Positions 14,923-22,286 of a DNA stretch of 41,351 nt are shown piece after piece. A program made the translations under genes and the position numbers. Within the stretch, counting starts at the first letter, position 1; every line of letters begins with the position of its first letter. Below the pieces are notes generated by a model. It did no database searches. It had not been told where the DNA came from and worked only from the letters and a program-made list of their open reading frames with translations. The stretch is taken from positions 1 to 41,351 of the forward strand of contig JAJVIK010000003.1 of NCBI GenBank assembly GCA_022072055.1. Reading direction: 5' to 3'. The DNA comes from a bacterium (GTDB taxonomy: Bacteria; Hinthialibacterota; Hinthialibacteria; OLB16).

Positions 14923-17540
14923 CTCCTGACCGCGCTCCTTATCGAATAGGCTACCACATCGCCCCCTCGAACCGGAACAACGATGTCGAGCACGCGGTCC
15001 TCGTTCAAATCCACAAGCAGCGGGGAGCCATCGACTCGCCCACCCAGATTAGCGGTCCAACGAACCCACCCACCGGGGTCGATGCACCACAGCAACCAGT
15101 CCGCCGAGCCGATCAGAATCTCCGGATCGGCATCCCCATCCACATCCCCAACAACCGGGGTGGAGCGCAGCTGCGCGCCGGTCTCCAGTCGCCAGAGAAT
15201 CCTCCCATCCGCGCTCAACGCGAGAAGTTCATGGTTCCGTGTACTCACCAAAATCTCGTTGCCGCCATCCTTGTCCAGGTCCGCCAGGACTACTCCGGTT
15301 CCGAGATCGACAGTCCCGCCGACATCGACAGACCAGAGACGCCTCCCATCCGAGGAGAACCGGAAGACCCGTTCGCCATGCGTGGCGGCGAGGACACTCG
15401 GAGTCTTTTCGCGACCGACAACCCCCACAACCGGTGGGGAGCTTAGATCGGCCTCGACGCCGGCTTCCCAAACCACGTCCCCGTCGCTTGACAGGCAGCG
15501 CAAAACCCCCGCGGAGTCCCCGACAAGGATCTCTTTGCGCTTGTCGCCCACGAGGTTCGCCACCGCCACCGGGCGATCACAACGGTGCTCGGAAACCTTT
15601 CGGCTGAGTCGAGTTTCCCCGCTGCCGGATAGAATGGTGAGAACTCCGTTAGGGTCGGAGTAAAGGATTTCCCGGCTTCCATCCCCCTCCAGGTCCGCGA
15701 CAGTCGGACGAGTCCAGCTCCACTGAGCGGTCCCCTTGGGGAGTTCCCCCTCGATCCGCGCGCGCCACTGCAAGACCCCCTCCGAGGAGAGCGCAAGCAC
15801 GGTCTGGCGACCCGGCATGGACGCGACAATCTCCGGTCCGGGGGATTCATTGACATCCGCCACCACCACCGCATGGTTGATCGGGTCGGACTCCTTGAAG
15901 CTCCAGCGGACCGATCCGTCCGGACGCAGACAAAGAATTTCACCGGTGTCGTAGGCCGCAAGCAGAATCGAAAGGTCCCCTTTTCCCTTTTCGAGCGCGA
16001 CCGGTGTCAAGTAACCCTCGCTTGAACCGGTGAAACGCCAGAGCAAGTATGGGGTCACATTGACCTCGATTTGCCAGTCGCGGTTGCCCATCTTGAGGTC
16101 TACCATCCCGCGCGTGGGACGTGAATTGCGGGCGGCGGCGATCCGGAAGGCTTGCGGGGCATCCGGTTCAAGGGCGAGTGAGCGCGGCAGGGTGGAGACT
16201 CCCGGCTGGGAGGACCGGACGGTGAGGAGTTGAGAACCACTCTCATCCACCCAGGGGGAGTGAGTCACTCGAACCGGCTTCTGTTCACCGGGTCGGAGCC
16301 AGACCCGCGAGGGAGAAACTTGGAGCGACGAGGCATCCAAGAGCTCTTGCGGGGGATGCTCCATCAGGAAGAACACCGGCTCCGGTCCAACGGTGATTTC
16401 ATCGGCGGCGGGGACTGGGAGATGCCAGCCGCACAGGGTGCGGGCATGGGGAACCTTGGAGATCCCCGGCAGGGTCAGTTTCTGCTCGCCATGGGCGCTC
16501 CAGGCCACCGCAACCGAACTTCCCACCCTTCGGAACAAAAACGCGTACAGGCCTCCCGCACCTCGAGGAGCCAACTCCCGTACCTCTTCCATCCCTTCGA
16601 GCAGGGAGATGAGATACTGGTAGGAGTGGAACGAGAGCCGTTTCTTCGCCTCGGGCCGCCGAACCTCCAGGCCATAGCCATCCGCCGCTTGCGAGAACCA
16701 GAAGGCCTTGTCGATGCCCGCCGCGCGGATGAGGGTCATGTAGCGGGAGAGGAAGGCGGCGTGACGGCGGCTGGGGCGCTCGGCGCTCAGATTGTCCGCG
16801 TCATGGAAGGGAAAGTTCTTGGAGTCCCAGCCCACCTCGGTGAACCAGATCGGGCGCTGCTCTCCGAACCGGTCCACCAGCGCGCGCAGCGCCTCGATCT
16901 CTTCGAAATGCCCGACCTCCGGCGCGATCCGGTAGGGTTGGAAGGCGAGAATATCGCAGTACTGAAGGCCCCCGTACCGAAAGACCTCCTCGGTGAATTC
17001 AAGGTCGATGTCCGAGGTATTGATCCCGAGGACCCGCGCATCCGGATCGGCCCGCTTGGCCCCAAGCCAAGTTCGGCGGAGGAGCTCGGCGTAATCGCGG
17101 GGGTTCGGCTTCGGTTTCCAGAAGGTGATGTTGGGTTCGTTCCAGGCCTGCCAGTAGCGCAGCTTGCCCTTGAACCTGGCCACCGTGGTTTCCACATATC
17201 GTTCCCAGTCGGCGAAGGTTTGCTCATCGGCGGGTGAGCGCTCGGGGTCCCATGCGGGTTCATAGTCCAAGATCGGGAGGATGTTGACCCCCAGGGCAAG
17301 GGACTCCTCCACCCGCTCCGGGAGGTCCCGGAAATCGAACACCCCCCGCTCTCGCTCGATCCCGGCCCAGGTGAAATCGAAGCGGGTCCAGGCGGAGCCG
17401 AGCTCGGCGGTGAACTTCGGGTCGCCGTGTACCAGGCCAAAATGCTCAGAAAGCGGGGTTTTTTCCCCCAATGCGAGATTCGAAAGGACAAGGCCGACCA
17501 GAATGGATAGGAGGCGGGCGGATTGGGTCGAAGTCGGCAT
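14919..17540 (-). CDS. Exported clan-A glycoside hydrolase-like protein with C-terminal beta-propeller
   Basis: An 873-residue exported protein: signal peptide (about residues 1-25), a (beta/alpha)8 barrel to about residue 310, an interdomain region, then FG-GAP/PQQ-like repeats from about 510 to the end. The barrel has TRFDFTWAGIERERGVFDF as in GH39/GH42/GH5-type enzymes, the acid/base candidate Glu135 in WQAWNEPN and the nucleophile candidate Glu235 in WFTEVGWDS. The propeller repeats carry blade ends such as ADLEGDGSREILYSD, ADLDKDGGNEILVST and GDVDGDADPEILIGS. The likely role is cleavage or binding of extracellular glycans; the GH family cannot be fixed by eye. Its stop overlaps the MNT start by 4 bases. 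Confidence 0.8.
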   Translation of the reverse strand: MPTSTQSARLLSILVGLVLSNLALGEKTPLSEHFGLVHGDPKFTAELGSAWTRFDFTWAGIERERGVFDFRDLPERVEESLALGVNILPILDYEPAWDPERSPADEQTFADWERYVETTVARFKGKLRYWQAWNEPNITFWKPKPNPRDYAELLRRTWLGAKRADPDARVLGINTSDIDLEFTEEVFRYGGLQYCDILAFQPYRIAPEVGHFEEIEALRALVDRFGEQRPIWFTEVGWDSKNFPFHDADNLSAERPSRRHAAFLSRYMTLIRAAGIDKAFWFSQAADGYGLEVRRPEAKKRLSFHSYQYLISLLEGMEEVRELAPRGAGGLYAFLFRRVGSSVAVAWSAHGEQKLTLPGISKVPHARTLCGWHLPVPAADEITVGPEPVFFLMEHPPQELLDASSLQVSPSRVWLRPGEQKPVRVTHSPWVDESGSQLLTVRSSQPGVSTLPRSLALEPDAPQAFRIAAARNSRPTRGMVDLKMGNRDWQIEVNVTPYLLWRFTGSSEGYLTPVALEKGKGDLSILLAAYDTGEILCLRPDGSVRWSFKESDPINHAVVVADVNESPGPEIVASMPGRQTVLALSSEGVLQWRARIEGELPKGTAQWSWTRPTVADLEGDGSREILYSDPNGVLTILSGSGETRLSRKVSEHRCDRPVAVANLVGDKRKEILVGDSAGVLRCLSSDGDVVWEAGVEADLSSPPVVGVVGREKTPSVLAATHGERVFRFSSDGRRLWSVDVGGTVDLGTGVVLADLDKDGGNEILVSTRNHELLALSADGRILWRLETGAQLRSTPVVGDVDGDADPEILIGSADWLLWCIDPGGWVRWTANLGGRVDGSPLLVDLNEDRVLDIVVPVRGGDVVAYSIRSAVRR

Positions 17541-17563
17541 TTTTCTTGGATCATTTCTGGGGG

Positions 17564-17592
17564 TTGGCGTTACCCGCCCGGTTCTCTATCGT
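17564..17592 (+). promoter_or_regulatory. Candidate promoter for the tandem DUF2911-like gene
   Basis: TTGGCG (17564-17569), 17-base spacer, TATCGT (17587-17592). A short perfect inverted repeat, CTATC-GT-GATAG (17585-17596), overlaps the -10 box and could be an operator. Confidence 0.45.
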
Positions 17593-17648
17593 GATAGTCT
17601 CGATAGCGCGTCTGTCTCTATCATTCACCAAACCTGGAGGAACTTTCA

Positions 17649-18656
17649 ATGAGAAAATGGCTGAGCACCATGGCGGTCCTGTTTCTGTTGGCTTCACCGG
17701 TTTACGCCCATGAGGGCGAGGAGGAGTTCAGCGCGGGCATTGAAGTGGATGGAGAGGAGATCGTCCGGATCAATTACCATCCGACCTCCATCGAGGATGC
17801 CCGCAAGATCGGCGTTGGGGAAGACATGACCTCCAAGCAGCGCGAGGAGTTCAACACCAGCGATCTGTTCGGTAAGGCGGGGCATCTGATTGCCAAGAAG
17901 GATATCAAGATCGGCGACCTGGATGTTCCGGCGGGCGAGTATCCTTGCGGCACCAATTTGGATTCCGAGATGAATGTCTATTTCACGGTCTGGATGAAGG
18001 ATGGGGATGCCGAAAAGCCCAAGAAGAGCCGGATGACGGTTTCGGAAATGGACCGGATGGGTCCGACGAACCTCCTCATGGTCTTTCGTCCCACGGCGGA
18101 CGGAAAGGGGAGCCAGCTCTCGCTGGTGCATGGTCGCTATGTGGTCGAGGTCCCGGTGGGGGCTTCCGGCGAGGCCGGTTCCGGCTCTAGCGAAAAAGGG
18201 GTGCTGCACTACAGCACGGGCGTGGTCGTGGATGACGAGGAGGTCCTTCGAGTGCACCACTACGCCACCCCATACGCCGAGGGAAAGAACTTCAACGACA
18301 TGAAGAACGCCAAGATGGACGCCGAACACCTGGCCTATTTCAACAAGAGCGACCGCTTCGGCAAGGTGGGCAAGATCCGGGCGAAGCGTGACGCCAAGCT
18401 CGGCGATATCGAGGTCAAGGCGGGCGAGTATACCTGCGGCTTGAACGCCGACGACAAGGGGAACTTCAGCTTCGTGCTGTGGACCGGAGAGGGCGAGGGG
18501 GAAAAGACCCTTGCCACCTCCCTCAAGCTGATTGACATCCCGCGGCATGTTCCGACGCTCGCGATGGTGGCGGGTCTGAACGAGGGGCAAAAACCCGCGC
18601 TTGCGATTCTCTACGGCAAGAACATGGCGGGATTGCCGATAGCGCTGGCGGATTGA
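17649..18656 (+). CDS. Exported protein with two DUF2911-like repeats
   Basis: A 335-residue exported protein. GGAGG lies 8 bases before ATG 17649 and a clear signal peptide ends at VYAHE (about residue 20). The mature part is an internal duplication. Repeat 1 (about 27-170) has DLFGKAGHLIAKKDIKIGD and VPAGEYPCGTN; repeat 2 (about 187-335) has DRFGKVGKIRAKRDAKLGD and VKAGEYTCGLN. The pattern 'W/FGk.g...l....di.igg..vpAGtYsl' resembles DUF2911, usually a single domain of unknown function in Bacteroidota and related phyla. Each repeat has one cysteine (Cys100, Cys263) at the same place. A long GC-rich terminator hairpin follows. No enzymatic motif is visible. Confidence 0.7.
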   Translation: MRKWLSTMAVLFLLASPVYAHEGEEEFSAGIEVDGEEIVRINYHPTSIEDARKIGVGEDMTSKQREEFNTSDLFGKAGHLIAKKDIKIGDLDVPAGEYPCGTNLDSEMNVYFTVWMKDGDAEKPKKSRMTVSEMDRMGPTNLLMVFRPTADGKGSQLSLVHGRYVVEVPVGASGEAGSGSSEKGVLHYSTGVVVDDEEVLRVHHYATPYAEGKNFNDMKNAKMDAEHLAYFNKSDRFGKVGKIRAKRDAKLGDIEVKAGEYTCGLNADDKGNFSFVLWTGEGEGEKTLATSLKLIDIPRHVPTLAMVAGLNEGQKPALAILYGKNMAGLPIALAD

Positions 18657-18672
18657 AACTCGGAAAACCCGG

Positions 18673-18698
18673 GCCGGGGGAAGTGCCATTCCCCCGGC
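18673..18698 (+). terminator. Strong GC-rich hairpin, terminator of the DUF2911-like gene
   Basis: GCCGGGGGAA and TTCCCCCGGC form a perfect 10-bp stem with a 6-base loop, 17 bases after the stop codon. Only TT follows, so the U-tract is weak, but the stem is the strongest in the window. Confidence 0.6.
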
Positions 18699-18723
18699 TT
18701 GGGTGGTACCATGCCCGTTGTCC

Positions 18724-19098
18724 ATGAATGAAACATTCGGCTGGACATGGGTGGTGGTCGGATTTGTCTCCGGCGCGACCTTGGGGCTGGGCTTTGATCG
18801 CGCGGACTGGCTGGGCGGCTATGATTCCCCGCGACGACGCCTTCTCCGCCTCGCTCACATCTCATTCATCGCCTTGGGGATTCTGAATATCCAGTACGCC
18901 CATAGCGCCCTTCCCGAAAGGCTCTCCGGGGCACTTCAATCGTGTAGTTCGTGGTTGCTCATCGCGGGCGCGATCCTGATGCCCGCTACGTGCTACTTGA
19001 TGGCTTACGACTCTCGCGCGAAACCCTTGTTCGCATTACCAATTCTCTGCCTGATCGCGGCGGGAACAGCGGTGGTCCGCGCCGCCCTAAGCCCATGA
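18724..19098 (+). CDS. Small polytopic membrane protein
   Basis: A 124-residue protein with about four hydrophobic helices (roughly 7-25, 47-65, 76-98, 102-122) and no family that I can name. ATG 18724 was chosen over in-frame GTG 18703 because TACCAT (18707-18712) ends 11 bases before it with no Shine-Dalgarno sequence, suggesting a near-leaderless start. Its stop overlaps the start of the radical SAM gene as ATGA, so the two are translationally coupled. It may be a membrane partner of that enzyme or simply a co-transcribed gene. Confidence 0.6.
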   Translation: MNETFGWTWVVVGFVSGATLGLGFDRADWLGGYDSPRRRLLRLAHISFIALGILNIQYAHSALPERLSGALQSCSSWLLIAGAILMPATCYLMAYDSRAKPLFALPILCLIAAGTAVVRAALSP

Positions 19099-20459
19099 AG
19101 ATCGGCCTGATCGCGATGAGCGGAGTGCGGGCCTCGAGCGAGGAGCTCAACCAGATTGGCCTCACCCTGCCTGGTTTTGTCGAAAGAAGCCGGGTGATCG
19201 CTTCCCTTCCCAGCCTTTCCCTTCTCACCCTTGCCGCACTGACTCCACCCCAAATCGAAATTGAATATCAGGAAGTCCGTGACCTTGCTTTCGAGGGAAA
19301 GCCTTCGAGCTCCTTCGACCTTGTGGCCATCTCCTCCTATTCCGCGCAAATCGAAGACGCCTATCGTCTATCCGACGCATACAATCGCGAAGGAGTCCCG
19401 ACCATCCTCGGCGGACTTCATGTTACCGCGCTTCCCGGCGAAGCCATGGCACACTGTACATCCGTGGTCTTGGGGGAAGCTGAACTCCTATGGGAGGAGG
19501 TGATCGAAGATTTCGTCTCGAGCAACCTAAAGGAAACATATCAGACCCCACCCGGAAAATGGTTCGACCTCTCGGACTCTAGAGTGCCCCGATACGATCT
19601 GCTCGACACTGATGCTTACAATCGCCTGACAGTGCAAACAAGTCGGGGTTGTCCCTTCCGCTGTGATTTCTGCGCGAGCTCGGTCCTATTGACACCAAAG
19701 TATCGGGTGAAACCGTCGCGGAAGGTCATCGAGGAAATTCGCGCCATCAAGCACTATTGGCCGCATCCCTTCATCGAGTTCGCTGATGATAACAGCTTTG
19801 TCCAACGTGCTCATTACAAGGATCTGCTTACATTCCTCAAGGAGGAGCGGGTTCACTGGTTCACCGAGTGCGACATTTCGATTGCCGAGGACCCCGATCT
19901 TCTTGACCTGATGAGGGAATCGGGCTGCCGCCAAGTTCTCATCGGACTGGAAAGTCCGTGTCCCGATGGTGTCCAGGGCATCGAGTTGAAAAGCAACTGG
20001 AAGTTCAGCAAGTCGCCGCATTATGAAGACGCCATCCGCGTCATCCAGGATCATGGGATTACAGTTGACGGGTGTTTCATCCTTGGCCTTGACGGGGACG
20101 GGGAGGAAGTCTTCGATGGAATCTATGCATTTGTTGAGCGGACTGGGTTGTTCGAGGTTCAGTTAACGGTACTCACTCCCTTCCCAGGCACACCCCTTTA
20201 CGACCGGTTGAAACACGAGGGCAGGATCATCGAGGACCGCGCCTGGAGGAAGTGCACTTTGTTTGATGTGAATTTTGTTCCCCGGCGGATGTCGCCGGAG
20301 CGGTTGCAACAGGGATTGGTGGACCTCGCAAGGCGAGTCTATCAAAAGGACTTCATCAAAGAGCGCCGTCAGAGATTCTTCGATCGGCTGCGAGGGCTCC
20401 GAGGCGGCGTTCCAGCAGTTCTTGAGGAGGTTGAACGAGATGCCTACAGCATGGGTTAG
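19095..20459 (+). CDS. B12-binding domain-containing radical SAM protein
   Basis: A 454-residue enzyme. The N-terminal Rossmann-like B12-binding domain (about 1-145) includes FDLVAISSYSAQIEDAYRL and VPTILGGLHVTALPGEA. The radical SAM barrel carries Cys186, Cys190 and Cys193 in RGCPFRCDFC, binding the 4Fe-4S cluster that cleaves SAM, followed by FIEFADDNSFV and the VLIGLESP segment. Members methylate or rearrange unactivated carbons, often in lipid, hopanoid or natural-product modification. ATG 19095 overlaps the preceding stop (ATGA), and the following membrane gene starts inside its 3' end. AT-richer codons appear in its second half. The substrate is unknown; the two membrane neighbours suggest a lipophilic one. 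Confidence 0.88.
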   Translation: MKIGLIAMSGVRASSEELNQIGLTLPGFVERSRVIASLPSLSLLTLAALTPPQIEIEYQEVRDLAFEGKPSSSFDLVAISSYSAQIEDAYRLSDAYNREGVPTILGGLHVTALPGEAMAHCTSVVLGEAELLWEEVIEDFVSSNLKETYQTPPGKWFDLSDSRVPRYDLLDTDAYNRLTVQTSRGCPFRCDFCASSVLLTPKYRVKPSRKVIEEIRAIKHYWPHPFIEFADDNSFVQRAHYKDLLTFLKEERVHWFTECDISIAEDPDLLDLMRESGCRQVLIGLESPCPDGVQGIELKSNWKFSKSPHYEDAIRVIQDHGITVDGCFILGLDGDGEEVFDGIYAFVERTGLFEVQLTVLTPFPGTPLYDRLKHEGRIIEDRAWRKCTLFDVNFVPRRMSPERLQQGLVDLARRVYQKDFIKERRQRFFDRLRGLRGGVPAVLEEVERDAYSMG

Positions 20460-20826
20460 ACCACTCTTCTTGATCGCGGCGGCGTATGACTTTGTTCTGG
20501 GGATTGCCTTTCTGATCGCAGCCCCGTACTTCTATCGGATACTGGAGATCACTCCTCCGAACCACTGGGGGTATGTCCAGTTCGGCGCGGGCGTGGTGGC
20601 AACCTTTGGAATCGGATTTTGGTTTGTCGCGCGGCACCCTGCTCGTAATATCGACATCATCAAAATGGGAGTGCTCCTAAAGCTCACATACAGCCTTACG
20701 GTTTTCTACCACCAACTCTTCGGGACCATCCCGGGGATTTGGGTTCCCTTCGCATGGTTTGACGCTGCATTCCTTGTCGCGTTCCTCTTCGCGCTGCCCG
20801 CGATCCAGAAACTGCCACGGGGATAG
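20440..20826 (+). CDS. Small membrane protein coupled to the radical SAM gene
   Basis: A 128-residue protein with four predicted helices: one begins WVRPLFLIAAAYDFVLGIAF, one spans GYVQFGAGVVATFGIGFWFVA, and two follow. ATG 20440 has AGGAGG 10 bases upstream and lies inside the radical SAM gene, a 20-base overlap. The family is not recognised with certainty; the pattern recalls small DoxX-like or DUF-type four-helix membrane proteins. It completes a cassette of membrane protein, radical SAM and membrane protein. Confidence 0.65.
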   Translation: MPTAWVRPLFLIAAAYDFVLGIAFLIAAPYFYRILEITPPNHWGYVQFGAGVVATFGIGFWFVARHPARNIDIIKMGVLLKLTYSLTVFYHQLFGTIPGIWVPFAWFDAAFLVAFLFALPAIQKLPRG

Positions 20827-20840
20827 CGGAGGACAACCTG

Positions 20841-21881
20841 TTAAGGCGAGAGCGTTGGGGGGTTGGGCGCCCCCCCTTCCTCCCCCACCCCATGATGCAG
20901 AAAGCACCTCACCCTTCCGCCGCTCTCCCCAATCGGCAGCAGCTCCGGCTCGTGTTCCGTGCAGTGCGGCATACGGTGCGGACAGCGGGGGGCGAATCGG
21001 CAGCCGAGGCTCTTCTCCGAAGGGTCCGGAACAGTCCCCGGAATCACCGCGAGCGCGCCCCCCGTGGGGCGGTCCACGCGCGGGACGCACCTGAGCAACC
21101 CCTCGGTGTACGGATGGCGTGGAGCGGCGAATATCTCGGCCACGGGGGCCTCCTCCACAATCTGGCCCGCGTACATGACCGCCACCCGGTGACAGACCTC
21201 GGCCACCACTCCAAGATCATGCGTGATTAGAAGCACCGCGCAGTTCCGCTCCCGGCGGAGCTGGTCCATCAGCGCGAGGATCTGGGCCTGGACTGTCACA
21301 TCCAGCGCGGTGGTCGGCTCATCCGCGATCAGCAGGTCCGGTTCGCAAGCCAGCGCCATCGCGATCACCACCCGCTGGCGCATCCCGCCCGAGAGCTGGT
21401 GTGGATACTCCCGCGCGCGCTTGGCAGGCTCCGGCATGCGCACCTTCTCGAGCATCGCCACGCTGGCCTCGAAGGCCTCGCGCCGACTCATCCCCCGGTG
21501 GACCCGAAAGACCTCCCCGATCTGGTTGCCCACCGTGAACACCGGATTAAGCGCGGTCATCGGCTCCTGGAAGATCATGGAGATCTTGTTGCCGCGGATA
21601 TTCCTCATCTCCCGCTCCGGGAGCTGCGCCAGATCATGGTTCTGGAAACGGATCTCCCCACCCACGATCCGCCCCGGGGGGTTCGGAATCAGACGCAGAA
21701 TCGAGAGCGCGGTGGCGCTCTTTCCGCATCCCGATTCCCCCACCAAACCCACGACCTCTCCGGAACGGATGTCCAGATTGACCCCATCCGCCGCGCGAAC
21801 CTCCCTCCCCTTGGTGAAGAAGGAGGTCCTGAGGTCCCGGAGGGACAGCAGCGAACGCCCATTAGTGGGTGTTTTCGTCAT
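20841..21881 (-). CDS. OppD/DppD-type peptide ABC transporter ATP-binding protein
   Basis: A 346-residue ABC ATPase. Walker A is [10 protein letters not shown] (Lys54), the signature LSGGMRQR (about 163-170), Walker B LLIADEP with Glu188, and the H-loop His221. The C-terminal oligopeptide/dipeptide extension has the [14 protein letters not shown] cysteine pattern found in OppD/DppD. It would energise uptake of peptides or nickel-type ligands with OppB/OppC permeases and OppF, none of which is beside it. The start was moved to ATG 21881, with AAGGGG about 7 bases upstream, instead of 21908. It is convergent with the radical SAM cassette. Confidence 0.92.
   Translation of the reverse strand: MTKTPTNGRSLLSLRDLRTSFFTKGREVRAADGVNLDIRSGEVVGLVGESGCGKSATALSILRLIPNPPGRIVGGEIRFQNHDLAQLPEREMRNIRGNKISMIFQEPMTALNPVFTVGNQIGEVFRVHRGMSRREAFEASVAMLEKVRMPEPAKRAREYPHQLSGGMRQRVVIAMALACEPDLLIADEPTTALDVTVQAQILALMDQLRRERNCAVLLITHDLGVVAEVCHRVAVMYAGQIVEEAPVAEIFAAPRHPYTEGLLRCVPRVDRPTGGALAVIPGTVPDPSEKSLGCRFAPRCPHRMPHCTEHEPELLPIGESGGRVRCFLHHGVGEEGGAPNPPTLSP
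20857..20876 (+). terminator. Possible terminator hairpin for the radical SAM cassette
   Basis: GGGGGG (20857-20862) can pair with the C-run at 20870-20876 around a short loop, about 30 bases after the membrane gene stop. It lies inside the end of the opposite OppD gene and the U-tract is weak. Confidence 0.3.
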
Positions 21882-21917
21882 CTCAGGCCCCTTGAATCGG
21901 CGCTCCAAAAAGCGAAT

Positions 21918-21947
21918 TTGACATTGCCTCTTTTTCCGCGATATGAT
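21918..21947 (+). promoter_or_regulatory. Strong candidate sigma70 promoter
   Basis: TTGACA (21918-21923), 18-base spacer, TATGAT (21942-21947). This is the best consensus match in the window, upstream of the 96-residue membrane protein gene at 21978. Confidence 0.65.
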
Positions 21948-21977
21948 AGAAACGGTTGTGCACTGGAGGTGAAGTCA

Positions 21978-22268
21978 ATGGATACGATTATGGACGCCTG
22001 GAAGAGCGCCTGGCAAGGGTACGGGATCAGCAACTACGCCTTGCTGGTGGCAAGCCTGATTGCGGCGGCTTCGGCGTACCGAAACTGGCAAAAGACCCTG
22101 CTCGTGGTTTGGATCCTGGTGTATGTCTGGACCATGACGGTCCTCTTGGGGGGTGGCAGTGGGAGTTTTGACATGCAGGAGGGGATGAATGCCCTGTGGG
22201 TCTGTTCCTACGGCCTTCTCGGTTTCTTATTTCTCGCGTTCCTGATTTACACCAACCTGAAAGAGTAG
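21978..22268 (+). CDS. Small membrane protein, unknown function
   Basis: A 96-residue protein beginning MDTIMDAWKSAWQGYGISNYALL. GGAGGT lies 7 bases before ATG 21978 and a good promoter sits 30 bases upstream, so the gene is well supported although no family is recognised. Three hydrophobic helices are visible: about 20-33, 38-57 and 72-92. A loop rich in Gly and Ser (GGGSGSFDMQEG) separates the last two. It is convergent with the GspE/PilB-type gene. Confidence 0.7.
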   Translation: MDTIMDAWKSAWQGYGISNYALLVASLIAAASAYRNWQKTLLVVWILVYVWTMTVLLGGGSGSFDMQEGMNALWVCSYGLLGFLFLAFLIYTNLKE

Positions 22269-22286
22269 GGTCTCCGGAGCAGGCCC

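Noticed and set aside
16230-17237. 335-residue plus-strand frame
   Set aside because: Antisense to the glycosidase-propeller gene, whose catalytic motifs are clear; the product is low-complexity and Arg/Gly-rich.
20841-22268. Complete peptide transporter operon around the OppD-like gene
   Set aside because: No permease, OppF or substrate-binding protein gene is adjacent; the ATPase appears alone here.
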